From Bdellovibrionaceae bacterium UBA2316 (lineage in GTDB: Bacteria; Bdellovibrionota; Bdellovibrionia; Bdellovibrionales; Bdellovibrionaceae), in NCBI GenBank assembly GCA_002345205.1, contig DDVI01000141.1, forward strand, positions 1-36,741: 36,741 nucleotides of DNA, read 5' to 3'. Under the pieces are notes generated by a model, which was not told the origin of the DNA, searched no databases, and worked only from the letters and a program-made list of their open reading frames with translations. This document shows positions 14,782 to 24,516 of this stretch, piece after piece. The translations under genes were made by a program, and so were the position numbers. The first letter of the stretch is position 1. Every line of letters starts with the position of its first letter.

Positions 14782-15546
14782 ATGCTCAAACATCTGGCCA
14801 ATAGTCTTTTAATTGTGTTCGCATTTATTTCGTTTTCATCTCAAGCGGCTAAAGTTTCTAAAGTAAAAAAACAATCGGCACCCGTTGAAAAGCCAAGTAT
14901 TGTTCAGCAAGCTCAACAGGCGATTGCGGTCGATTCAAAGGTAAAAGTTCCTCATACCAAATCACCGCAGGACACTGGCATTTTAGTTATGCGCGCTCCT
15001 GATTTAAATGATGATCGTTATCCAACTCGCTATCCTGTCGGCGTGCATATTGATTCTTACTCACTCTCAGGAACATCCATATCTGATAATAATTCTGTTT
15101 ACGATTTCACAAAAGAAGGCTCTGCGTTGGTACCATCATTAAAACTAGGTATGGTTCCTTGGGCACCGGTTTTATTTGATGCCTATTCATTGAAGCTTGG
15201 CTTTCAGCAAAAGCAAATTTCTGCGGCCAATGTCCAATCGTTAACTCTAGCTCACTATCTTGCGAGCGTATCGGCAGAAAATAAATTTTTTGTTAGTGGG
15301 CGCTTTGATTTACGTTATCAAATTGAAGTGGGCGTGGCGCAAAGCCAAATCAGCAATAAAGAAAACTCGTTATCTAACGTAGTCGCAAAAGCAAGCTTCT
15401 TAGGTTTAGGTTTGTTAACTCAATATCATCTTCAGGATTCACTCAGTGCAGACTTAGGACTGACTTATCGTGACGTCATTATGAAATCTGAAGGTTACAA
15501 CATTCAGCCAATCGGAATTGGCGCAGGAATTTCTTATTTATGGTAA
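14782..15546 (+). CDS. Probable small outer-membrane beta-barrel protein
   Basis: A 254-residue protein with a signal peptide (cleavage near SQA-AK) and a Lys/Gln-rich linker (about 24-65). The remaining roughly 180 residues consist of alternating strands such as YSLKLGFQQKQI, RFDLRYQIEVGV and LGLTYRDVIM, ending in SYLW. A terminal aromatic residue fits recognition by the outer-membrane assembly machine. AGGAG gives a firm start. It overlaps the TolC-family gene by 7 bases and opens the efflux-like operon. A role as an accessory barrel of the export channel is inferred from position only; it has no lipoyl or HlyD-type segment and so is not an obvious adaptor. Confidence 0.65.
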   Translation: MLKHLANSLLIVFAFISFSSQAAKVSKVKKQSAPVEKPSIVQQAQQAIAVDSKVKVPHTKSPQDTGILVMRAPDLNDDRYPTRYPVGVHIDSYSLSGTSISDNNSVYDFTKEGSALVPSLKLGMVPWAPVLFDAYSLKLGFQQKQISAANVQSLTLAHYLASVSAENKFFVSGRFDLRYQIEVGVAQSQISNKENSLSNVVAKASFLGLGLLTQYHLQDSLSADLGLTYRDVIMKSEGYNIQPIGIGAGISYLW

Positions 15547-16994
15547 AAAAAATCAGCCGTCTGGTGTTGAGCCTTATAGTGGTATCGACCAGTGTACACG
15601 CAGAAAAAATTACCCTTAGCCAAGCGAAAATGGCTGAACTTGTGATTCAAAAATCTTTGAGTCTAAAAGAAACCGATCTTCGTTATGAGCAATACAGATA
15701 TGCTCCGTTTTTAGTTTATGGAAACTATGAATGGAAATGGTCAATCGAGTCTGGCTATCAAGTTGATAAATCAGAATCATTGTCTTTGATCGGTGACTAC
15801 CGATTTGAGCGCTACAAAACTGTTGCCTCTATTAGTAAATCATTAATCACCGGTACAAGTCTGGTATTTGATGTGGCTCGCACATCACAAAAACGTGACG
15901 GGGATTCATTTGCGGCCGTTGGTTCAACACAAACAGCAGCGAGTATGAGTCAGATCACGTTCGATTCATGGGGCGTAAGCATAGAGCAAGCTCTTTGGGG
16001 AAATTCATTTGGCGTCGCAGACCGGGCTCGTATTCGTGCGGCCGAAAGCTTATATAAGTCTCAAAACTTAATTCGTAGTGATGAAATCCAGAATTTGGTT
16101 TTACAAGGGCTACGTTTATATTGGGATGTATATGTGGCTCAAGAAAACTTTAACGAGTCATTGAGTGCCCGCGATCGTTACCAAAAGCTTGTTGGCAGTA
16201 TTCAACGTAAAAGTTCGCTAGGTTACACGCTTCCCGGGGAACTAAATCAGGTGAATGCGGAATTTGAAGCTCGTCAGTCTAATATTAAAACAGGATCGCA
16301 AGACTACTTAAGGCGATTAGAATCACTAGTGACTTTCTTAAACTTGCCACCTAATACCGAGATTCAATTTGATATTCCTAAAAACATCCCACCCATTCCC
16401 AAATTGACTCCTAAAGGTGCTAAAGACGTTCGTTCAATACAGTCGCAAGATTTAAGAATCGCTTCGGTAGAGGACGAATTAAAATATGTGGATTCAAACA
16501 ATAGTCCTAAGCTGAATCTGATCGCTAAATTAGGTGCCACGGGCGTGGATGAATCTTCAAGTGAATCTATGAGTGAGTTAACTCGGGGGAGTCATCCGAA
16601 TGCGTATGTTGGTTTAAGATTATCGCATGCCTTTGGGTCAGACGTTCGTAAAGAAGAGATTCTAAATAAGAAAGCAACTCTAGAGCTAGAACGTGTGAAA
16701 CAACAACGATACATTTTGGAATTTGACGATCGTCAGCGACAAGCTCAACGTAAAGTCGAAGTAGCATTTCAAGTTTTGGATAGCGTTGCTAAACAAAAAG
16801 TATTCCGTGAAAAAGCACTGAACGAATTAAACCGTTCGTATACTCAAGGCCGTACAGACATAAGAAATTTAATTGATGCGATGAATGCTTTAAACACTAC
16901 TGAGGTTGCGCACTCCCGAGCTATTGGTGATTACTTTATTGCCCTAAACGAATGGGCGGCTCTGCGTGATGAATTAATTAAGGATAAAGAATAA
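15540..16994 (+). CDS. TolC-family outer-membrane efflux protein
   Basis: A 484-residue protein with a signal peptide ending VHA-EK. Two long helical hairpins typical of TolC are visible. Conserved features include LDVYVAQ-like YWDVYVAQENFNES before the first long helix, KSSLGYTLPGELNQVNAEFEAR, and in the second repeat YTQGRTDIRNLIDAMNALN, which closely matches the family's GxxxxxdvLdAqrxLxxA pattern. It forms a trimeric tunnel from the periplasm through the outer membrane. Its start overlaps the previous gene by 7 bases, and its stop overlaps a possible ATG of the next, showing one operon. It is the probable exit duct for the RND pump two genes downstream. Confidence 0.9.
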   Translation: MVKKISRLVLSLIVVSTSVHAEKITLSQAKMAELVIQKSLSLKETDLRYEQYRYAPFLVYGNYEWKWSIESGYQVDKSESLSLIGDYRFERYKTVASISKSLITGTSLVFDVARTSQKRDGDSFAAVGSTQTAASMSQITFDSWGVSIEQALWGNSFGVADRARIRAAESLYKSQNLIRSDEIQNLVLQGLRLYWDVYVAQENFNESLSARDRYQKLVGSIQRKSSLGYTLPGELNQVNAEFEARQSNIKTGSQDYLRRLESLVTFLNLPPNTEIQFDIPKNIPPIPKLTPKGAKDVRSIQSQDLRIASVEDELKYVDSNNSPKLNLIAKLGATGVDESSSESMSELTRGSHPNAYVGLRLSHAFGSDVRKEEILNKKATLELERVKQQRYILEFDDRQRQAQRKVEVAFQVLDSVAKQKVFREKALNELNRSYTQGRTDIRNLIDAMNALNTTEVAHSRAIGDYFIALNEWAALRDELIKDKE

Positions 16995-17005
16995 TGGAGA
17001 ACACT

Positions 17006-18991
17006 ATGAAAAACGCTATGGTCCAATTTTTTAAAATGACTCTAATAGCAACTCTTATCAGCGCGTGTTCGTTTGATAAAAACGATCCATCCGCGGACCG
17101 TGCTAAAGAGCGCGAAAACGATCGTGCTAAGTTAGTTCAACAGTACGCACCAGCTGAAGGCCGCTACGTCGGTAAACTGGAATTCTTTGACCGTCCAAAC
17201 CAGTTGGCAGTGGATGTTGAGTTAGGTTTGATTATGGAAGAAGAAAATTCAGGCGTTGATTCTGATGGGTTACCTATTGCTAGACCAGCACTACGTGCCT
17301 ATTTCAAACGCGCGGATGATTTAAGCTTAGGGTTAATGTTCAAAGCGAATTACAACACATTCATTGATCCTAATAACCAAAACCTGATCTTAACGAACCC
17401 AACTCAAATCGGCGACAAGACATCGGCCGGCGGAGTCGATGGTTCTAGCCAAACGACTCAAGAGGTAACGTCAATCCGTGGAAAGCTAGCGGGCGATACA
17501 ATCGAAGCGCAAGTGTTAACGGGTGCGGGTATTTTAGGAAAGTTGAGTTTAATTCGTAAAGACAAATCCGCAGAAGCTAATAGCTTAGGTTTTCAAGCTG
17601 ACATCAACGAAAAAGTACTTCGCTTATACAATCGAGTCGAGGGTACATACGAAGGAATGGTTTTGGTTCCTGGTGCGACACTAAACCCAATCCATGCTCG
17701 TGTGACATTGACGGCGACATTAAATGAAAAAGGTAAACCCGTACTAAAAGCATTCTATGAGCGATTAGATATTTACCCAATCACGGATTACAATCAGGAA
17801 CTAAATGTAGACTATAAAACTGAGTCGTACCCACAAAAAATTTCTTTAGTGAGTGCTTCTGGAACTGGATTTAATTTCTCTGGTACTATCTATTCTGCCA
17901 TTGAAGTTAAAAATAGAGATTGTTCTAATAACTTCGTAGATACGGAATGTCAGTTTTATTTACAAGGCGATTTGATTTTATCTAAAAATCAAAAAGCGGC
18001 AGCTAAATTAGTTCGTATTAAAGATCGTTACCAGGCGCAGGATTCAGCCGTGCTTGGTCGTTACCGCGGTACAATCAAATTTTCTGATCGCCCACAATCA
18101 AATGTAACTTTAAATATGTCTATCTTTGTCCAAGAAGAATGGGGCGGCGCTGATAAAAACGGTCAACCAATTCGTCGTCCAGTGTTTAAGGCGTATTTGC
18201 AACGATCAGATATGGCAACGGGTACAGTGTACGCAGTTAGCTACAATGATATCGTTGGTTCAGATACTTACAATTTAGTTATATTCCCAAGTTCAGTTGC
18301 CGCAGTTAATGGCGGTGCGGGTGCCGCGATGGCCGGTGTGGCTGGCGCTACAGCAGCGACGGGTACTTCGGATATCGTGTCTCTGCGTGGTAACTTCAGA
18401 AAGGGAATATTCTCTGCGGAATTATTATCGGCTAATGGAATCGTGGGTAAATCAGATCTAAAATGGATTGATAAAAATACACAAGCACCAAGTGATGGTG
18501 TTGGTAACCAAAACAATGAAGCGTTATTTAAATTATTGAAGCAAGTTGAAGGTACGTACACTGGTTCTGTTGATTACAACACGTCAGAAGTTCCAGTTCA
18601 CACAGCTAAGTTTAAATTAACGGCAATCATGACTGGCGTAGGTAAACCTGTCCTTCGAGGTTACTACACTCGTAGCGATGACCCAACAAATGATCTAAGT
18701 CTTGATTTAGACGTAGATTACAAGCCAGAAACGTACCCACAGCGTATCACTATGTCGACATCTGGTATGGCGGCTGCCGGTGGTGGTGGCGGTAGTTCAT
18801 CATTCGGTGTTGGTCGTACCTATTTCATTAACGTAGATGGATTCTTGCACCCACAAAATCCAAATTCGAAAACAAATTGTAGCGGTAAAGAAAGTGCTAA
18901 ATTAGCTGATTGCCGCCCAGTTATCGTGGGAACTTTGATTGCTCCTAAAGGTCGTAGAGCCGAAGTTAAGTTAGTAAAAACGACTAAGTAA
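17006..18991 (+). CDS. Large lipoprotein with four related beta-rich modules
   Basis: A 661-residue lipoprotein with lipobox LISAC (Cys 21). It shows a clear internal duplication. Module A (from GRYVGKLEFFDRP, about residue 51) recurs 300 residues later as GRYRGTIKFSDRP (about 351). Module B (VEGTYEGMV, about 210) recurs 303 residues later as VEGTYTGSV (about 513). A and B are themselves similar: G-x-Y-x-G opening, then G-x-P-x-L/F-x-A-Y-x-x-R-x-D, then a strand with P-x-x-I. The arrangement is thus A1-B1-A2-B2. I recognise no named family. ATG 17006 is chosen because GGAGA lies 5 bases upstream. It sits between TolC and the RND pump, exactly where a periplasmic adaptor would normally be, so a role in bridging or gating is suggested by position. 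Two Cys per B module might form disulfides. Confidence 0.8.
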   Translation: MKNAMVQFFKMTLIATLISACSFDKNDPSADRAKERENDRAKLVQQYAPAEGRYVGKLEFFDRPNQLAVDVELGLIMEEENSGVDSDGLPIARPALRAYFKRADDLSLGLMFKANYNTFIDPNNQNLILTNPTQIGDKTSAGGVDGSSQTTQEVTSIRGKLAGDTIEAQVLTGAGILGKLSLIRKDKSAEANSLGFQADINEKVLRLYNRVEGTYEGMVLVPGATLNPIHARVTLTATLNEKGKPVLKAFYERLDIYPITDYNQELNVDYKTESYPQKISLVSASGTGFNFSGTIYSAIEVKNRDCSNNFVDTECQFYLQGDLILSKNQKAAAKLVRIKDRYQAQDSAVLGRYRGTIKFSDRPQSNVTLNMSIFVQEEWGGADKNGQPIRRPVFKAYLQRSDMATGTVYAVSYNDIVGSDTYNLVIFPSSVAAVNGGAGAAMAGVAGATAATGTSDIVSLRGNFRKGIFSAELLSANGIVGKSDLKWIDKNTQAPSDGVGNQNNEALFKLLKQVEGTYTGSVDYNTSEVPVHTAKFKLTAIMTGVGKPVLRGYYTRSDDPTNDLSLDLDVDYKPETYPQRITMSTSGMAAAGGGGGSSSFGVGRTYFINVDGFLHPQNPNSKTNCSGKESAKLADCRPVIVGTLIAPKGRRAEVKLVKTTK

Positions 18992-19010
18992 AGCAGTCAC
19001 CTGCTTTTTA
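18991..19010 (+). terminator. Weak intercistronic terminator
   Basis: AAGCAG / CTGCTT with loop TCAC is followed by TTTA directly after the lipoprotein stop. The stem is only 6 bp, so it probably reduces rather than blocks read-through into the RND gene. Confidence 0.4.
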
Positions 19011-19012
19011 AG

Positions 19013-19042
19013 GAAAGCCATCATTTATTTATGATGGCTTTC
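19013..19042 (+). other. Perfect 12-bp hairpin before the RND gene
   Basis: GAAAGCCATCAT (19013-19024) pairs perfectly with ATGATGGCTTTC (19031-19042) around the loop TTATTT. No T tract follows. Together with the adjacent weak terminator it may set the expression ratio of pump to channel. An in-frame ATG at 19031 lies inside the arm and is not the likely start. Confidence 0.6.
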
Positions 19043-19060
19043 GTTCATTTGGAGCCCTTT

Positions 19061-22000
19061 ATGGTAGAGTTGTCGATTAAACGTCCTGTATTCATCACCT
19101 GTTTGTTTGTTTTAATTATGATCGCAGGTTTTCTGTCGCTGAAAAGTTTATCGGTAGATTTATTTCCTGACGTAACATTCCCCATCGTAGCTGTTAATAC
19201 AACATATCCTGGTGCTGGTCCGAGCGAAGTGGAAACACTTGTAACAAAACCAATCGAAGATGAATTAGCCTCTGTATCGGGAATCAAAACATTAAGTTCT
19301 ATCAGCCAAGAAGGTGTGAGTATCGTTATCGTTGAATTCAGTTTGGCGATAGACATCAAATATGCCGAACAACAGGTGCGTGATCGCGTAGCCAAAGTTC
19401 GAAATAAATTACCAGACGACGTAGAAGAGCCAATTATCCGTCGTGTTGATCCTGCTGATCAGCCGATTTTGTCGATCGCTTTGGAATCAACATTACCACC
19501 AGCGCAGTTGTTCGATTTGGCAGATCAAGTAGTCAAGCCACGTGTAGAACAAGTAGATCAAGTTGGTATGGTGGAAATTCTGGGCGGGCGTAAACGTGAA
19601 ATCCGTGTTGAATTAGATTTACGCAAAATCTCTGATCATGAAATTTCAGCGTCATCTATTCGTCAAAGTTTAGGTACTACAGGTAAAAATACGCCAGCGG
19701 GTAAACTAGATCGTGGTGATACGACGAATGTTGTTCGTACCTTGGGTGAGTACAAAAGCATTCAAGAGATTCGTGAAGTTCCGATTAATTTTCAAAATTT
19801 TGAACATCCTGTCAAAATCAAAGAAGTAGCAGACGTTGTCGATACCTTGGTGGATGAAACGTCTCGTACCTACGTGAACGGTAAAGCCGGTGTTTTGTTA
19901 AACGTCTATCGTCAGTCGGGCTCAAATACCGTAGCCGTTGCCGACGGCATTAAAAAACGCATTGATGCCATCAATGCGGAAATCAAAGGCCAAGGTGTTC
20001 TGCACTTGGTACAAGATGGTGCGAAACCTATTCGTGCGAACGTTGCGGACGTGTATGAGACGATCATTATCGGTATTATCTTAACGATCATCGTGGTCTT
20101 TTTCTTTTTGGCCTCGATTCGTTCAACATTCATTACTTCGTTAGCATTGCCGAACTCGTTATTGGGTGCGTTTATTCTGATGGCCGTTGCGGGCTTTTCA
20201 ATCAATATCATGTCGTTATTGGCGCTGTCCTTAGCTGTGGGCCTGTTGGTGGATGATGCGATCGTGGTACGGGAAAATATCTTCCGCCATATCGAAATGG
20301 GTAAATCAGCGAAGCGGGCCTCTTTAGAAGGTACGAAAGAAGTTCTTTTAGCCGTTATTGCAACGACGATGACGGTTATCGCGGTATTCGGTCCGATCGG
20401 TTTTCTTCAAGGTGTGGTTGGTCAGTTCTTCAAGGAGTTCGGTCTAACGATCTGTTTTGCTATGATGATTTCTTTAGTAGATGCGATCACGATGGCGCCA
20501 ATGATGTCGGCGTACTTTGCAGGTAAAGGGCACGAGTCAATTACTCATAAGAAACTATCGGATAATAAACTTATGGCCTTCATGGAAAAAGGTTTGAAGA
20601 AGTTTGATATTTTCCAAACGTGGCTTGAGGATTTCTATGTGAAGATTCTAAGAGTCGCAATGGGACGTCCAAAGTTGATCTTGTTTTCGGCTCTAGGCAT
20701 TTTCATTTTCTCGTTGTTTATAACTAAATACATTCCTAAGACGTTCCTACCAGCGCAAGACAACGGTGAGTTCATGGTGAACTTGGATTTACCGCCAGGC
20801 ACAAGTTTAGAAAAAATGGATAAGGTCGCTAAAGAGGTCGATTTGCTACTTCGCGATCAAAAAGAAATTTTCCAAACAGTATTAACAGTTGGTAATGCGA
20901 ACGGGGAATCAAATAAAGCGTCGATGTTTGTAGAAATGGTACCATCAAAACAGCGTACGATGAACACGAGCGAGTTTAAAGCGGCGCTACGTGAGAAATT
21001 AAAACCATTTGCCTATGCGAATCCTGTTGTTAAAGACCAAGACAGATCTGGTGGTAATCAGCGTCCATTTACTTTAAACATCGTAGGTTCAGATCAAGCC
21101 CTTCTTGAAAAGGAAGCTAAATTTGTAATGGATAAACTAAAAGTTCATCCGGCATTGTTGGATGTCGATACAAGTTTCCGTCCAGGTAAGCCAGAAATTC
21201 AAGTTGATATCGATCCGATTCGTGCCGCACGTGTGGGTGTTTTAAATACTCAAGTAGGTGCTGAGCTACGTGCACTTGTCGAAGGTGTAACGCCAGCGGT
21301 GTTCCGTGAAAATGGTCGTGAGTATGATGTTCGTATCCGTTTGAAAGAAGAACAACGTGATATTCGTGAAACGATAGGTACACTTCGCATCCCTGCCATG
21401 AATCAACGTTTAACCTACCTTCGTTTATTTGCTGATGTAAAAGAAGCTCAAGGCCCAACGACGATCAATCGTCAGGATCGAATTCGTTACATCCAAATCA
21501 CAGGTGATATTAATCCAAAAGGTCCAGGCATGGGCGGTGCGATTAATGACGTTAAAAAGTTATTGGATGTCGATCATCCATTGCCACCAGGAATGCGCTA
21601 TAAATTTGTAGGTCAGGCTGAGAATTTTCAAGAACTGTTAATCAATATAGTCGTGGCGATGGGTTTAGGTATTTTATTTATCTATATGGTTCTAGCGTCG
21701 TTATATGAATCATTCATCATTCCATTTACGATCATGCTCGTTCTTCCACTAGCCGCGTGTGGTGCATTTTACGCTTTGTGGATGACTCAAAGCTCACTCG
21801 ACTTGTTCTCTATGATCGGATGTGTGATGTTATTAGGTATTGCGACCAAGAACTCGATTATCCTGGTGGATTACGTGAATCAATCGATCCAAGGTGGTTT
21901 GAGCCTAAACGATGCCATTTTAAAAGCGGGTAAAAATCGCCTGCGTCCTATCTTGATGACGAGCTTTGCGTTGATTGCGGGTATGTTGCCAGTTGCTATC

Positions 22001-22183
22001 GGTTTAAATGAAGCTTCTAAGCAACGTACAAGTATGGGGGTTGCGATCATTGGTGGTTTGATCAGTTCGACGCTTTTAACGTTAGTCGTTGTTCCTGCAG
22101 CATACGGTTATATTGAAAGGCTCCGTCTATGGGGTAATCGAAAATTCGGTGGTCTTGTGACTCATGATGAAGAAAGTGGATAA
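19061..22183 (+). CDS. RND multidrug efflux transporter (AcrB/HAE1 family)
   Basis: A proton-driven inner-membrane pump, 1040 residues from ATG 19061 (GGAG at 6-base spacing; the in-frame ATG 19031 lies in a hairpin). The family layout is complete. TM1 starts at about residue 8 and is followed by the first porter loop beginning FPDVTFPIV. TM2-6 (about 325-490) include VGLLVDDAIVVREN, whose adjacent Asp pair is the proton relay. The second porter loop follows, then TM8-12 with GIATKNSIILVDY carrying the relay Lys. The IKRPVF and YPGAGPSEVE signatures near the N-terminus are typical of HAE1 pumps. It should work with the TolC protein two genes upstream. No HlyD/AcrA adaptor is encoded between them, and the modular lipoprotein occupies that slot. 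Substrate unknown. Confidence 0.95.
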   Translation: MVELSIKRPVFITCLFVLIMIAGFLSLKSLSVDLFPDVTFPIVAVNTTYPGAGPSEVETLVTKPIEDELASVSGIKTLSSISQEGVSIVIVEFSLAIDIKYAEQQVRDRVAKVRNKLPDDVEEPIIRRVDPADQPILSIALESTLPPAQLFDLADQVVKPRVEQVDQVGMVEILGGRKREIRVELDLRKISDHEISASSIRQSLGTTGKNTPAGKLDRGDTTNVVRTLGEYKSIQEIREVPINFQNFEHPVKIKEVADVVDTLVDETSRTYVNGKAGVLLNVYRQSGSNTVAVADGIKKRIDAINAEIKGQGVLHLVQDGAKPIRANVADVYETIIIGIILTIIVVFFFLASIRSTFITSLALPNSLLGAFILMAVAGFSINIMSLLALSLAVGLLVDDAIVVRENIFRHIEMGKSAKRASLEGTKEVLLAVIATTMTVIAVFGPIGFLQGVVGQFFKEFGLTICFAMMISLVDAITMAPMMSAYFAGKGHESITHKKLSDNKLMAFMEKGLKKFDIFQTWLEDFYVKILRVAMGRPKLILFSALGIFIFSLFITKYIPKTFLPAQDNGEFMVNLDLPPGTSLEKMDKVAKEVDLLLRDQKEIFQTVLTVGNANGESNKASMFVEMVPSKQRTMNTSEFKAALREKLKPFAYANPVVKDQDRSGGNQRPFTLNIVGSDQALLEKEAKFVMDKLKVHPALLDVDTSFRPGKPEIQVDIDPIRAARVGVLNTQVGAELRALVEGVTPAVFRENGREYDVRIRLKEEQRDIRETIGTLRIPAMNQRLTYLRLFADVKEAQGPTTINRQDRIRYIQITGDINPKGPGMGGAINDVKKLLDVDHPLPPGMRYKFVGQAENFQELLINIVVAMGLGILFIYMVLASLYESFIIPFTIMLVLPLAACGAFYALWMTQSSLDLFSMIGCVMLLGIATKNSIILVDYVNQSIQGGLSLNDAILKAGKNRLRPILMTSFALIAGMLPVAIGLNEASKQRTSMGVAIIGGLISSTLLTLVVVPAAYGYIERLRLWGNRKFGGLVTHDEESG

Positions 22184-22284
22184 CCGTGGCGAGTTTAAAG
22201 TTCACCCAAAACACACCAAACAAAATATCCGATTGTAACTAGCTTCCCTTGACCGCATTCGGAAGCGGATGCGATAAATCAAGG

Positions 22285-24516
22285 ATGTCTAAATTAAAAA
22301 TCGTTTTACTTACATTTGTTATTAATTTTTCAAGCACAGCAGCGACGGCCAATCAGACCATAACCATCGAACGCATTTTCCAGAGTCCAGAGCTAGATGG
22401 CTCATCGGTGATGAATCTACAGTTTTCCCCTGATGGTAGCCGACTATCTTTTTTAAAACCCAAAGCGGAAAATTACGAAGTGTTAGATCTGTGGGAATAT
22501 GACTTGAAAACAGGTCAACCTAGAATGTTAGTAGATTCCAATTCATTAAAGTTTGGTGAGCTATCGGAAACTGAAAAAGCCAGACGTGAACGTCAGCGCA
22601 TTAGTCAAAAAGGTATAATCGAATACTACTGGTCTAACAATGGCAAGCGATTGGTGTTTCCAGCCGCGGGTGAACTCTATTTATATACCGTTGAAGGAAA
22701 AAAACTAAATCCACTAACTAGAGGAAATACAAATGCGACGGATGTACGCTTTTCACCTCAAGATGGATTTATTTCGTTTGTTCAGAATCAGAACTTAGTT
22801 ATTGTTGACTCCAAAAATTTCAAAAAGCACTTTGTAACGACCGCAGGTAAGGGGCCCGTGGCCTTTGGAGTTGCCGAGTTTATTGCTCAAGAAGAGATGA
22901 ATCGATTTACTGGTTACTGGTGGTCGAGCAATGATAAGTACCTGGCTCTGACTAAAACGGATGAATCGTCAGTAAAGCTGATTGAACGTTACGATATTGA
23001 TGCCGATAAAGTTGTAGTTCATAAGGAACGTTACCCCGAAGCGGGTTCCGCAAATGCCGTCGTGCAATTAGCGGTTGTGAATATGGCTAATGTGGTGAAA
23101 GGAAAGCCAAAGCTTGAATGGATACCGCTTGGGAAAAACAAAGATATCTATTTGGCGAATGCTAAGTGGAACGCGGACCATAAATTAATTTATCAGATAC
23201 AAACGCGAGATCAAAAACGCTTGGATATTTTTTCATACGACCCTGTTACAAAAGTGAATAAATTGCTGTTCTCTGAAACGGACGATAAGTGGGTGAATTT
23301 AATTTCAACAGGGAAAATGTTAAAAAAATCGAGTCGTTTTATTTGGCACTCAGATCGTTCGGGATTTAAGCATTTATATTTATACAAAAATGATGGTACT
23401 TTGATTCGCGCCTTAACTCAAGGTGACTGGGGCGTGGATACGGTTGTTGGTGTGGATGAAGAGCTGGGTTGGGTGTATTTCTTAGCTGGTTTGCCAACGC
23501 CGTTAGAAAAAAATCTGTATAGAGTCAGTTTAGAATCAGAGACTGAGCCGCAGCTCCTGACTAAAGAACTCGGTTGGCACAATGCCGTCATGAGCGAAAA
23601 AGCCGATATGTTTGTGGATTTCAGATCGTCACCGGTGACACCAACACAAGTGTATTTGCATAAAGGTAACGGGGATCTGGTGTCTACGTTAAATGCAAAT
23701 GAGGTTGTCGAGGGGCATCCCTTGTTCCCGTTCAAGTCGACACTAGTAGAGCCGGAGTTTGATTCCTTTAAAAGTGCGACGGGCGAAACGATTTATTATA
23801 CGTTATTTAAACCACCTGGTTTTAGCGCGACTAAAAAGTACCCTCTGGTCGTGACTGGTTATGGTGGGCCAACGGCTCAGATGGTAACTAAATCTTGGCC
23901 AGGAAAACGAGGTTTGATGGCGCAAGTCTATGTTCAAAAAGGATTTGTAGTTGCAACATTTGACAATCGAGGATCTGCGCGCCGGGGAAAGAAATTTGAA
24001 GGCTATTTAAAGCATGCATTTGGAACAGTTGAGGTCGAAGACCAAGTCGCGGGCGTTCAACATTTAATTTCCAAAGGGTACATTGACTCAAAACGAGTCG
24101 GTTTCTTTGGCTGGAGCTATGGTGGCTTCTTGGCGCTGAGTTTAGGAGTGAAGGCACCTGGTATATTTAAAGCGCTTGTTTCGGGGGCACCTGTGACCGA
24201 TTTTGCGTTATACGACACGCACTATACAGAGCGGTATTTAGGGAAACCTCAAGAACAACCAGACGCTTATAAGCAAGCCAATACATTACCTTTGATGACT
24301 GGCCTAAAGAGTCATCTATTGGTGATACATGGTATGGCCGATGATAATGTTCTATTTACAAATTCAACACTGCTATTCAAAAAACTTCAGTCGTCCGGAA
24401 AACTATATGAGTCAGTGACCTACCCGGGTGCTAAGCACGGAGTTTATGGAAAAGAAAATCAGACACACGTGTATTCAACTGTGATTGATTTCTTTGAGCG
24501 CCGATTAAAAAACTAG
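22285..24516 (+). CDS. S9 family prolyl-oligopeptidase / dipeptidyl-peptidase IV-like enzyme
   Basis: Cleaves short peptides, probably after proline or alanine, in the periplasm or outside the cell. From ATG 22285 (743 residues) a signal peptide ends near TATA-NQ. Residues about 40-480 form a beta-propeller of the DPPIV N-terminal type (repeats such as LQFSPDGSRLSFL and VRFSPQDGFISFV). The catalytic domain follows: Ser near residue 611 in GWSYGG, Asp near 686 in GMADDNV, and His near 716 in AKHGVYG. VVTGYGGP and DNRGSARRG are typical of the family. The EEMNRFTGYWWS block (about residue 205) corresponds to the Glu-Glu helix that fixes the substrate N-terminus in DPPIV. An upstream in-frame TTG 22249 is less likely. 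It lies 101 bases after the RND gene and overlaps the next convergent gene by 4 bases. Confidence 0.92.
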   Translation: MSKLKIVLLTFVINFSSTAATANQTITIERIFQSPELDGSSVMNLQFSPDGSRLSFLKPKAENYEVLDLWEYDLKTGQPRMLVDSNSLKFGELSETEKARRERQRISQKGIIEYYWSNNGKRLVFPAAGELYLYTVEGKKLNPLTRGNTNATDVRFSPQDGFISFVQNQNLVIVDSKNFKKHFVTTAGKGPVAFGVAEFIAQEEMNRFTGYWWSSNDKYLALTKTDESSVKLIERYDIDADKVVVHKERYPEAGSANAVVQLAVVNMANVVKGKPKLEWIPLGKNKDIYLANAKWNADHKLIYQIQTRDQKRLDIFSYDPVTKVNKLLFSETDDKWVNLISTGKMLKKSSRFIWHSDRSGFKHLYLYKNDGTLIRALTQGDWGVDTVVGVDEELGWVYFLAGLPTPLEKNLYRVSLESETEPQLLTKELGWHNAVMSEKADMFVDFRSSPVTPTQVYLHKGNGDLVSTLNANEVVEGHPLFPFKSTLVEPEFDSFKSATGETIYYTLFKPPGFSATKKYPLVVTGYGGPTAQMVTKSWPGKRGLMAQVYVQKGFVVATFDNRGSARRGKKFEGYLKHAFGTVEVEDQVAGVQHLISKGYIDSKRVGFFGWSYGGFLALSLGVKAPGIFKALVSGAPVTDFALYDTHYTERYLGKPQEQPDAYKQANTLPLMTGLKSHLLVIHGMADDNVLFTNSTLLFKKLQSSGKLYESVTYPGAKHGVYGKENQTHVYSTVIDFFERRLKN

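Noticed and set aside
21117..21458. 113-codon open frame on the minus strand
   Set aside because: Antisense shadow of the RND porter domain; composition (many His and Leu) mirrors the codon use of the real gene.
22242..22266. GCTTCC/GGAAGC inverted repeat between the RND and S9 peptidase genes
   Set aside because: Only 6 bp with a 13-base loop and no T tract; not enough to call a terminator or operator.
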